Both the position numbers and the translations under genes were made by a program. Below are positions 35,668 to 44,900 of a stretch of 51,695 nt of DNA, piece after piece. The DNA is from Lachnospiraceae bacterium (lineage in GTDB: Bacteria > Bacillota > Clostridia > Lachnospirales > Lachnospiraceae). The DNA lies in assembly GCA_017449765.1 (NCBI GenBank), contig JAFTFE010000005.1:1-51695 (forward strand), written 5' to 3'. Below the pieces are notes generated by a model that was given only the letters and a program-made list of their open reading frames with translations, was not told where the DNA came from and did not search any database. Every line of letters starts with the position of its first letter. Position 1 is the stretch's first letter.

Positions 35668-35683
35668 GACGGGAGAGACATAT

Positions 35684-36391
35684 ATGGAAATGAAGCGAAT
35701 ATTACTCAAATTAAGCGGAGAAGCACTTGCGGGTGATAAGAAGACAGGATTTGATGAGGATACCGTACTTGCGGTTGCCGGTCAGATAAAGCAGGTTGTA
35801 GAAAAGGGTATACAGGTTAGTATAGTAATAGGCGGAGGAAATTTCTGGAGAGGAAGAACATCTGAACATATGGACAGAGTTAAGGCGGATCAGATAGGTA
35901 TGCTCGCTACGGTGATGAATTGTATCTATACTGCAGATGCACTTTCGAGAGTAGGTGTAAAGTCACATATTATGACACCTTTTGCCTGTGGCAATATGAC
36001 GGAGACTTTTGTGAAGGATAAGGCCTTAGAATATCTTGAACAGGGTGAGGTATGCTTTTTTGCAGGCGGTACGGGACATCCGTATTTTTCAACGGATACC
36101 GCTACAGTTCTTATGGCGGTGGAAACTTCGTGTGATGCGATACTTATGGCTAAGGCAATAGATGGTGTATATGACAGCGATCCGAAGCTTAATCCTGATG
36201 CAAAAAAATACGATACTCTGGATATAAATGAGATAATAGATAAGAAGCTTGGAGTCATAGATCTTGCGGCAGCAGTTCTTGCCATGGAGAACAAGATGCC
36301 TATGATGCTTTTCGGACTTAATGAGGATAACAGCATAATTAAGGCAGTAACAGGAGGCTTTACAGGCACGCTTGTAAAATGTGATCAGTAA
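35684..36391 (+). CDS. pyrH: UMP kinase
   Basis: A 235-residue bacterial UMP kinase (amino acid kinase family), phosphorylating UMP to UDP. It starts MEMKRILLKLSGEALAG, followed by VIGGGNFWRGR, FFAGGTGHPYFSTDTATVL and MAKAIDGVYDSDPKLNPDA. A longer frame begins at 35660 inside the bactofilin gene, but ATG 35684 has GGGAGAGA before it and fits the family. It opens the conserved pyrH-frr-uppS-cdsA-dxr-rseP-ispG-polC order. Confidence 0.97.
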   Translation: MEMKRILLKLSGEALAGDKKTGFDEDTVLAVAGQIKQVVEKGIQVSIVIGGGNFWRGRTSEHMDRVKADQIGMLATVMNCIYTADALSRVGVKSHIMTPFACGNMTETFVKDKALEYLEQGEVCFFAGGTGHPYFSTDTATVLMAVETSCDAILMAKAIDGVYDSDPKLNPDAKKYDTLDINEIIDKKLGVIDLAAAVLAMENKMPMMLFGLNEDNSIIKAVTGGFTGTLVKCDQ

Positions 36392-36428
36392 ATACATAAA
36401 GAATTAATTATAGAAAGAGGGATAAAAA

Positions 36429-36974
36429 ATGTTAAATCAATTTGAAGAAAAGATGCAGAAATCATTAGACACACTTACTTCGGAATACGCAACAATAAGA
36501 GCGGGCAGAGCTAATCCACATATCTTAGACAAGTTAAGAGTGGATTATTATGGTACGCCTTCACCTTTGCAACAGGTTGCAAATATTACAGTGCCTGAGG
36601 CAAGAACAATTATAATCCAACCTTGGGAGGCAAGTCTTATTAAGGATATCGAGAAGGCTATACTTACATCTGATTTAGGAGTTACGCCTAATAACGACGG
36701 TAAGTCAGTTATTATCAATTTCCCTGAGCTTACAGAGGACAGAAGAAAAGAACTTGTTAAGGATATCAAGAAAAAAGCTGAGGCTGCCAAGGTTGCAGTA
36801 AGAAATGTAAGACGTGATGCAAATGACCTTGTTAAAAAGATGAATAAGTCCAACGAGATGTCAGATGATGAGCTTAAGATAAACGAAGAGAAGATTCAGA
36901 AGATGACAGATAAGTACGTTGAGAAAATCGATAAGGCTATGGAGGATAAATCCAAAGAGCTTCTTACCGTATAG
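36429..36974 (+). CDS. frr: Ribosome recycling factor
   Basis: A 181-residue protein that, with EF-G, splits post-termination ribosomes. The signature EYATIRAGRANPHILDKLRV (about 20-39) is followed by YYGTPSPLQQVANITVPEAR, and the C-terminal RRDANDLVKKMNK block completes the three-helix bundle. The length is typical. AGAGGG precedes the ATG. Confidence 0.97.
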   Translation: MLNQFEEKMQKSLDTLTSEYATIRAGRANPHILDKLRVDYYGTPSPLQQVANITVPEARTIIIQPWEASLIKDIEKAILTSDLGVTPNNDGKSVIINFPELTEDRRKELVKDIKKKAEAAKVAVRNVRRDANDLVKKMNKSNEMSDDELKINEEKIQKMTDKYVEKIDKAMEDKSKELLTV

Positions 36975-37022
36975 AGAAAAATGAATGCAAATTCGTCACA
37001 TTGATAAGGGAGATTACCAATA

Positions 37023-37745
37023 TTGGAAAAGGTTATAGATGGCAAAAAACTTAATATTCCGGAGCATGTTGCTATCATTATGGACGGTAACGGAAGATGG
37101 GCTAAGAAGAGACTTATGCCAAGAAATTTCGGTCATAAGCAGGGGGCGAAAGTGCTCGAGCAAATCTGCGAGGATGCAGATACACTCGGGATAAAATATC
37201 TTACCGTATATGCTTTTTCTACAGAAAACTGGAAACGCTCTGTAGAAGAAGTCACAGGTATAATGAATCTCTTAAGAGATTATCTTGTCAACTGTATAGA
37301 ACGCGCTTCCAAAAATAATATGCGTGTAAGAGTTATAGGAGACAGGACGGCACTTGATAAGGATATTGTAGAGAAGATAGAAGAATTAGAAAAGGCTACT
37401 TCTGTATATGACGGACTTAATTTTACCATAGCACTTAATTACGGTGGTCGTGACGAGATAAGACGTGGTGTTACAAGGCTTGTAGAGGATATAAGGTCGG
37501 GTAAGGTCGATGAGCCGATAACTGAAGCTATGATTTCAAGTTATCTTGATACAAGTGATATACCGGATCCGGATTTGCTGATAAGGACGAGCGGCGAGTT
37601 AAGATTATCCAATTATCTGATATGGCAGCTTGCCTATACGGAGTTTTATTTTACGGATTGTCTATGGCCTGATTTTGATATGGAAGAGCTAAAGAAAGCT
37701 GTATTTTATTATAATGACAGAGACAGAAGATATGGCGGGGTATAA
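37023..37745 (+). CDS. uppS: Undecaprenyl pyrophosphate synthase (isoprenyl transferase)
   Basis: A 240-residue cis-prenyltransferase that makes the C55 carrier for cell-wall and polysaccharide synthesis. HVAIIMDGNGRWAKKR carries catalytic Asp21, followed by TVYAFSTENWKR, NYGGRDEI, and DLLIRTSGELRLSNYLIWQ. The start is TTG behind AAGGGAGAT about nine bases upstream; no ATG fits before the conserved N-terminus. It is followed by cdsA three bases later. Confidence 0.96.
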   Translation: MEKVIDGKKLNIPEHVAIIMDGNGRWAKKRLMPRNFGHKQGAKVLEQICEDADTLGIKYLTVYAFSTENWKRSVEEVTGIMNLLRDYLVNCIERASKNNMRVRVIGDRTALDKDIVEKIEELEKATSVYDGLNFTIALNYGGRDEIRRGVTRLVEDIRSGKVDEPITEAMISSYLDTSDIPDPDLLIRTSGELRLSNYLIWQLAYTEFYFTDCLWPDFDMEELKKAVFYYNDRDRRYGGV

Positions 37746-37748
37746 AAG

Positions 37749-38552
37749 ATGTTCAAACAGAGACTTTTAAGCGGTATAGTGCTGGTTGTACTCATGGTGG
37801 CAATACTTTATTTCGGAGGATATGTCACCGGTGCTGCGATGCTTTTACTTTCCTTAGGGGGAATATTTGAACTCCTTCGGATATACAAATTACATAATAC
37901 ACTTCTTGGATTTGCAGGATATGCGGCAGCATTGGCATATTATATATTACTGTTCTGTGACTTGAGACATTATATACTCTTTATGTTCATCATTGCCATA
38001 CTTGTGATACTTGGCATATACGTATTTGCTTATCCGAAATATACGGATAAGGATATAATGGCAGTAATATTTGCCTTCTTTTATGTTGCATTTATGCTTT
38101 CGTATGTATATGAGATAAGAGAATTAGAGCATGGTGGAATATTGGTTATAATGATATTTATCTGTTCGTGGGTAAACGATACTCTTGCTTATTGTGCAGG
38201 TGTAACTATGGGTAAGCATAAGATGTCTCCGAAGCTAAGTCCGAAGAAGAGTGTGGAAGGACTTATCGGAGGTTTGCTCGGTGCAGCGATAGTCGGAGGA
38301 GTGTACGGATATTTTCTTGATAAGTACGTATATGATATAAAGAACAGTATTTTAATATTTGCGATAATCGGATTATTAGGTGCTGTTGTGGCAGTAATCG
38401 GTGACCTTACTGCATCAGCAATAAAAAGAAATAATGATATCAAGGATTACAGTAAACTGATACCGGGACACGGAGGAATACTCGACAGATTTGACAGCAT
38501 AATATTTACAGCTCCTGTTATATATTATCTTATTATGCTGATGATAAAATAA
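37749..38552 (+). CDS. cdsA: Phosphatidate cytidylyltransferase
   Basis: A 267-residue membrane enzyme with about seven or eight membrane segments that makes CDP-diacylglycerol from phosphatidate and CTP. The CdsA signature is complete near the C-terminus: SAIKRNNDIKDYSKLIPGHG followed by GILDRFDS. SPKKSVEGLIGG appears earlier. The length is normal. It lies three bases after uppS and 15 before dxr. Confidence 0.96.
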   Translation: MFKQRLLSGIVLVVLMVAILYFGGYVTGAAMLLLSLGGIFELLRIYKLHNTLLGFAGYAAALAYYILLFCDLRHYILFMFIIAILVILGIYVFAYPKYTDKDIMAVIFAFFYVAFMLSYVYEIRELEHGGILVIMIFICSWVNDTLAYCAGVTMGKHKMSPKLSPKKSVEGLIGGLLGAAIVGGVYGYFLDKYVYDIKNSILIFAIIGLLGAVVAVIGDLTASAIKRNNDIKDYSKLIPGHGGILDRFDSIIFTAPVIYYLIMLMIK

Positions 38553-38567
38553 TCGGAGGATTTTGTT

Positions 38568-39713
38568 TTGAAAAATATATCAATAATTGGCTCTACCGGT
38601 TCTATAGGAACACAGACTTTAGAGATAGTAAGAGCTAATGATGATTTGAATGTAGTGGCTCTTGCAGCAGGAAGTAATGTATCGTTGCTTGAGGCACAGG
38701 CAAGGGAATTTAAACCTGATATAATAGCGATTTGGGATGAGGACAAGGCTAAGGAACTGAAAATTGCCTTGTCTGAATTTGACATAAGGATAGTGTCCGG
38801 AATGGACGGGCTTATAGAAGTGGCAACATATGTAAGTGCGGATATTCTTGTAACTGCAATAGTTGGAATGATAGGTATAAGACCGACCATTGAGGCTATA
38901 AAAGCAGGTAAAGATATAGCGCTTGCAAATAAGGAGACGCTTGTTACGGCAGGACATATAATCATGTCACTTGCGCGTGAAAAAAAAGTTCGTATACTTC
39001 CTGTGGACAGCGAACATTCTGCTATATTCCAGTGCCTTCACGGCGAGGAGGGGAATAAGATAAGCAGACTTCTTATCACGGCTTCGGGTGGACCGTTCAG
39101 AGGTAAGACAAGAGCTGAGCTTGAGTCTGTTACTCTTGAGGATGCACTGAAACATCCAAACTGGTCAATGGGTAAAAAGATAACCATTGATTCTGCAACT
39201 ATGGTTAATAAGGGCTTGGAGGTAATAGAGGCAAGGTGGTTATTCGATGTTGCACCTTCTGACATAGAGGTTGTTATACAGCCGCAAAGCATAATTCATT
39301 CCATGGTCGAATTCGCTGACGGAGGAATCAAGGCACAGCTTGGTACACCGGATATGAAGCTGCCTATACAATATGCTTTATATTATCCCGAAAGAAGATA
39401 CTTGTCGGGAGACAGGCTTGACTTCACAGCGTTAAACGGAATAATAATTGATAAACCTGATAAAAAAGTATTTAAGGGCTTGGATTTTGCATATAATGCA
39501 TTAGAATGCGGCGGCTCTATGCCTACTGTATTCAATGCCGCAAATGAAAGGGCTGTCGCACTTTTTATATCGGGCAGGATAAAATTCTTAGAGATATATG
39601 ATGTCATAGAAATGTGTATGAATGAGCATCATATTATTGAGAATCCTTTATTGGAAGATATACTTGAGACAGAGAAAAGTACATACGAATTAATAGACAG
39701 ACGGTACAATTGA
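38568..39713 (+). CDS. dxr: 1-deoxy-D-xylulose 5-phosphate reductoisomerase
   Basis: A 381-residue enzyme for the second step of the MEP isoprenoid pathway. The NADPH motif GSTGSIGTQTLEIV is at 7-20, ALANKETLVTAG lies at about 120-131, the metal site is in LPVDSEHSAIFQCL (about 145-158), and GPFRGKT and HPNWSMGKKITIDSATMVNK follow. The start is TTG behind GGAGGA. With ispG and uppS nearby, it links isoprenoid supply to the undecaprenyl carrier. Confidence 0.97.
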   Translation: MKNISIIGSTGSIGTQTLEIVRANDDLNVVALAAGSNVSLLEAQAREFKPDIIAIWDEDKAKELKIALSEFDIRIVSGMDGLIEVATYVSADILVTAIVGMIGIRPTIEAIKAGKDIALANKETLVTAGHIIMSLAREKKVRILPVDSEHSAIFQCLHGEEGNKISRLLITASGGPFRGKTRAELESVTLEDALKHPNWSMGKKITIDSATMVNKGLEVIEARWLFDVAPSDIEVVIQPQSIIHSMVEFADGGIKAQLGTPDMKLPIQYALYYPERRYLSGDRLDFTALNGIIIDKPDKKVFKGLDFAYNALECGGSMPTVFNAANERAVALFISGRIKFLEIYDVIEMCMNEHHIIENPLLEDILETEKSTYELIDRRYN

Positions 39714-39776
39714 TGTTTTGATAAAAAAGATAATTATACTACAGATATTATTAATGGGTTTTAAAAGGAGTTTTAT

Positions 39777-40829
39777 ATGAACATTATTTTGATAATACTT
39801 ATATTCGGAATTATCATAGCTTTTCATGAGTTTGGACATTTCCTCGTTGCCAAACTAAACCATATAGCAGTTACTGAATTTTCGATAGGTATGGGACCGG
39901 CGATATTCTCTACACAGAAGAAGGAAACCAAGTACTCATTAAGACTGCTTCCTATAGGCGGATATTGTATGATGCTTGGGGAAAATGAAGAATCGGAGGA
40001 CGAGAGAGCATTTTCAAACAAACCTGTATGGGTAAGGATGATGGTAGTTCTTGCCGGCCCGGTTTTTAATATAATACTTGCTTTTGTGTTCTCCATAGTT
40101 CTCATTCATTTATATGGATTTGATAAGCCGACACTTACTTATATACAGAAAGACAGTGCAGCTTATGAGGCGGGAATTGAAGAAGGAGATACAATAATCA
40201 AGCTTAACGAAGATAATATATATAATTTCAGAGAGCTGCAATTATATATGGTTTTAAATGATAATGCAGATCCGATTAAACTCACCGTTCAGAAAGCCAA
40301 TGGAGATATAAAGAATGTTACGGTGGTTCCTAAGCTTAATGCAAATGGTGAATATAAGATTGGCGTTGCATCGGGATATGAGAAGCCGGACGGTATAAGT
40401 GAAAACATAAGCTATTCTGCTTATGAGGTACGATACTGGCTTAAGGCAACTTTCACAAGCTTAAAACTTATTGTCACAGGCGGAGTAAAAAGCGGAGACA
40501 TAATGGGACCTGTAGGTGTAGGCGGAGCCATAAATGATGTTATAGAAGAAGTCAAGGAAGAAAGTGAGACCAAGAGTGAGGCGGCACTTTATATATTCCT
40601 CAACCTGCTTAACTGGAGTATATTACTTAGTGTAAACTTAGGTATTATGAATCTGCTTCCTATACCTGCATTAGACGGCGGAAGACTCTTGCTTCTTATC
40701 GTTGAAGCTGTAAGACGCAAGAAGATACCTGAGGAGAAGGAAGCCATAGTTAATCTGGTTGGAGTTGTAATACTTGTTATGCTTATGGTGGTTGTATTAT
40801 TTAATGATATTAAAAATGTATTTTTCTAA
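39777..40829 (+). CDS. rseP: RIP metalloprotease RseP (site-2 protease)
   Basis: A 350-residue intramembrane zinc protease with about four membrane segments. HEFGH at 17-21 is the HExxH zinc site in the first helix. A PDZ domain spans about 115-185 (AGIEEGDTIIKLN). The second motif NLLPIPALDGGRLL in the third core helix supplies the last zinc ligand. Family members cleave anti-sigma factors or signal-peptide remnants. AAAAGGAG precedes the ATG. It keeps its usual place between dxr and ispG. Confidence 0.96.
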   Translation: MNIILIILIFGIIIAFHEFGHFLVAKLNHIAVTEFSIGMGPAIFSTQKKETKYSLRLLPIGGYCMMLGENEESEDERAFSNKPVWVRMMVVLAGPVFNIILAFVFSIVLIHLYGFDKPTLTYIQKDSAAYEAGIEEGDTIIKLNEDNIYNFRELQLYMVLNDNADPIKLTVQKANGDIKNVTVVPKLNANGEYKIGVASGYEKPDGISENISYSAYEVRYWLKATFTSLKLIVTGGVKSGDIMGPVGVGGAINDVIEEVKEESETKSEAALYIFLNLLNWSILLSVNLGIMNLLPIPALDGGRLLLLIVEAVRRKKIPEEKEAIVNLVGVVILVMLMVVVLFNDIKNVFF

Positions 40830-40888
40830 ACATTTGATAAATATATTATATATCAGAAATTACGCAAATATCATCTATCGGAGTAAAT

Positions 40889-41971
40889 ATGAAAGATATG
40901 GATAAATTATCATACAGAGAAAGAACAAAAGAGATAAAAATCGGAAATGTGACTATAGGCGGTGGTGCTCCAATAGCTATACAGTCAATGACTAATACAG
41001 AAACATCGGATGTAGAAGCAACAGTAAAACAGATTTTGGAGCTTGAGAAAGCCGGATGTCAGATAATCCGATCGACTGCAAATACAAAGGAAGCAGCCGA
41101 AAGCTTTGATAAGATTAAAGAAAAAATTCATATTCCAATAGTTGCGGATATACATTTTGATTACAAACTTGCTATAACAGCTATGGAACATGGAGCAGAT
41201 AAGATAAGGATAAATCCGGGCAATATCGGAGGCGAGGAAAATCTTAAGAAGGTTGTCTTCGAAGCAAAGAAAAGAGATATCCCTATCAGAGTAGGTGTTA
41301 ATTCCGGATCGCTTGAGAAGGAGATTATTGCGAAGTATGGCGGTGTTACGGCAGAAGGCATAGTTGAAAGTGCACTTGATAAGGTACGTATGATAGAAGC
41401 ATGTGACTATGACAATATTGTTATAAGCATCAAGTCCTCGGACGTAATGATGTGTGTAAAGGCACATGAGATAATTGCTGATAAGACAGTGTATCCTCTG
41501 CATGTCGGTATTACGGAAGCGGGTACGGTAAACGCAGGAAACATCAAATCTGCGATAGGACTCGGACTTATACTTAATCAGGGCATAGGTGATACAATAA
41601 GAGTATCACTTACTGGCAATCCTGTCTCTGAGGTAATATCTGCGAAGACGATACTTCGTACCTTGGGGCTAAGGAATGATGGTATCGAGCTTGTGTCATG
41701 TCCGACCTGTGGCAGAACCAAGATAGATATGATAGGTCTTGCCAATGACGTCGAGAAGCTTATCGTAAACTATGACAATCTGCATATTAAAGTAGCGGTT
41801 ATGGGATGTGCGGTAAATGGTCCGGGAGAAGCCAAAGAAGCTGACCTCGGTATAGCAGGAGGAGACAAAGAAGGATTATTGTTCAGGAAGGGACAGATAA
41901 TAAAGAAGCTGCCTCAGAATCAGCTTCTTAATGCCCTTAAAGAAGAATTAGATAAGATGGAGGAAGTATAA
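40889..41971 (+). CDS. ispG: 4-hydroxy-3-methylbut-2-en-1-yl diphosphate synthase IspG
   Basis: A 360-residue iron-sulfur enzyme of the MEP pathway. Its N-terminal barrel shows QSMTNTETSDV, VADIHFDYKLAI and KIRINPGNIGG. The 4Fe-4S ligands are Cys271 and Cys274 (SCPTCGRT) and Cys307 (MGCAVNGPGEA), with Glu314 as fourth ligand. CGGAG lies before the ATG. Its stop TAA shares one base with the polC ATG. Confidence 0.97.
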   Translation: MKDMDKLSYRERTKEIKIGNVTIGGGAPIAIQSMTNTETSDVEATVKQILELEKAGCQIIRSTANTKEAAESFDKIKEKIHIPIVADIHFDYKLAITAMEHGADKIRINPGNIGGEENLKKVVFEAKKRDIPIRVGVNSGSLEKEIIAKYGGVTAEGIVESALDKVRMIEACDYDNIVISIKSSDVMMCVKAHEIIADKTVYPLHVGITEAGTVNAGNIKSAIGLGLILNQGIGDTIRVSLTGNPVSEVISAKTILRTLGLRNDGIELVSCPTCGRTKIDMIGLANDVEKLIVNYDNLHIKVAVMGCAVNGPGEAKEADLGIAGGDKEGLLFRKGQIIKKLPQNQLLNALKEELDKMEEV

Positions 41972-44900
41972 TGGGGAACAAACGATTCAAAGAAGTGTTT
42001 CCCGGCTTGAAGCTTTCAAATGATATAGACGATTTAATTAAAGAGACTGAGATTAAAGGAATAACCATGTTCGAAAAAGATAAGAAGATGGTTATTTCCA
42101 TACTTAGCACTAATCTTATATCTAAGCAGGATATTTACAAAGCTGAGGAACAAATATCAAAATACATTTTTCCTGACGGAAAGGGCAGATGCATTATAGA
42201 AGAGCATTTCAGACTGTCGGGACAATACAGATTAAAACAGCTTACGGATGTTTATCGTGACAGCTTTCAGGAGGAAATAAAGAATGAAAGCCGTGTATGT
42301 TACAGATTTTTAAAGCATGGGGAATGGACCTGTAATGATGATAATGTTTTAACGCTTGCTTTAGAAGACAGTGAGATAGCTAAAAGTCGTTCGAATGAGA
42401 TAAGAAAATATCTGGAGGATACATTCAAAGAACGTTTTGACATGGATGTAAAGGTTGGTTTTGCATATACGGATGAACAAAAAACTTCATTGCGAAATGC
42501 AAACGAGATAATGCTTAAGCAGACATTACGTCAGATAGAGGAGATAAACGAGAACTTAAAATCAAAGTCGGAAACTAAGGATAAGAGCGAGGATAAAAAT
42601 TCCGCCACAGGCAAGAGTAAAACTGCTACGGAGTCTGACAAGAAGACAAAATCTTCCGGCAGTTCGGACACGACTAAGAATAATCAGGCAAAACGAACTG
42701 ATAATAAATCATCAAATGAAAGAGGTACATATAGCAACAGAACCAAGTATAGTAAAAATTCCAATTATGATCCTGATGTAATATACGGCAGAAGCTGTGA
42801 TGGGAATATAACTCCTATTTCCGAACTGTATGACGGTATAGGTGTGGTTTGTATACATGGACAGGTTATAAGCCTTGAGGACAGAGAATTAAAAAGCGGC
42901 AAATTCATAATAAGCGGTAATATAACTGATTTTGAAGATACCATAGGTTTCAAAGTGTTTGTTTCACCTGAGGACAAGGACTTATTGCTTGAAGATATGA
43001 AGATAGACGGTTTCTATATTATCAAGGGAGTTCCTCAGTATGACTCCTATGCCAAGGAAATATCCGTATCATCAATATCAGGTATAAAACCGATAAATGA
43101 CTTCAGAGAAAAACGTATGGATATGGCAGCAGAAAAAAGAGTTGAGCTTCATCTTCATACGGTTATGAGTGAGATGGACAGCGTTGTGGATATAGAGAAG
43201 GTTATTGCACGTGCAAAGGAATGGGGACATAAGGCTATGGCAATTACGGATCATGGATGTGTACAGGCTTTCCCTATTGCCAATCATTGTATAAAGCCGG
43301 ATGAAGATTTTAAAATAATATACGGAGTAGAGGGATATTTTGTAGATGACTTAAAGGAGCTCGTTGTAAATGACAAGGGTCAAAGACTTGATTCGGAGTA
43401 TGTTGTATTTGATATAGAAACGACAGGTTTAAGCCCGAGACATAATAAGATAATAGAGATTGGTGCTGTAAGAGTAAAGAACGGAACTATTTGTGATACA
43501 TATAATCAGTTTGTTAATCCGGAGATTCCAATACCATATAACATTACAAAACTCACATCAATAAATGACAGTATGGTAATGGATGCACCAACCATAGAAA
43601 CCGTCTTACCGCAATTTTTGGAATATGTTGGCGATGCTGCGCTTGTAGCACATAATGCAAGCTTCGATACAGGTTTTATAAAAGAGTTTGCAGGAAGACT
43701 TGGTCTTGACTTTGATTATACGATATTGGATACGCTTACACTCGCACATATACTTATACCGGAGCTTGGAAAGTACACCTTGGACAGACTTTGCAAGCAA
43801 TTTGGTGTGTCTCTTGAAAATCACCATAGAGCTTGTGATGATGCCTATGCCACTGCAGAAATCTTCGCCAGAATGCTTAAGCTGATTAAGGACAAAGGTA
43901 TAGAAACCATAGCAGAGCTTAACAGTATGGGAGCGGCTTCTGCTGATATAATTAAGAAAGCAAAGACCTATCATGGTATTATACTTGTTAAAAATGATAT
44001 AGGACGTGTGAATCTGTATCGTCTAATCTCGGAGTCTCATATAAACTATTTTAACAGACGTCCGAGGATGCCGAAGAGTCTTATAAATAAATACAGGGAA
44101 GGGTTAATAATCGGTTCTGCCTGTGAAGCGGGAGAACTGTATCAGGCGGTATTAAACGATGCCGGCGAAGATGAGATAACCAGACTATGTAATTTTTATG
44201 ATTATTATGAGATACAGCCAAACGGCAATAATATGTTCATGATAGATAATGACAGGATAAGTAATGTTAATTCCGTAGAAGATATAGAGAATATTAATAA
44301 GAAAATAGTTGAGCTTGGCAGACAATTTAATAAGCCTGTTGTTGCAACCTGTGACGTACATTTTTTGGATCCTGAGGATGCGATTTACAGGAAGATAATT
44401 CTTGCCGGACAGGGATTTAAGGATGCAGACAGCCAGGCACCTCTATACTTAAGGACTACCGAAGAGATGCTTGATGAGTTTTCCTATCTCGGAAGCGATG
44501 TGGCAAAAGAAGTAGTCATAACCAATACTAACAAGATTGCTGATATGATAGAAAAGATATCGCCTGTCCGTCCGGACAAGTGTCCGCCTATTATAGAGAA
44601 TTCCGATGAGACACTGAAGGATATATGTTATACAAGGGCACATGAGATATATGGTCCTAATCTTCCTGATATAGTTGTAAAAAGACTTGAGAAGGAATTA
44701 AATTCCATAATAACAAATGGATTTGCAGTCATGTACATCATAGCCCAGAAACTTGTATGGAAATCAAATGAGGACGGATATTTAGTAGGTTCACGAGGTT
44801 CTGTCGGCTCCTCCTTTGTGGCAACTATGGCAGGTATAACCGAGGTTAATCCACTTCCGGCGCATTATATATGTCCGCATTGTCATTTCGTGGATTTTGA

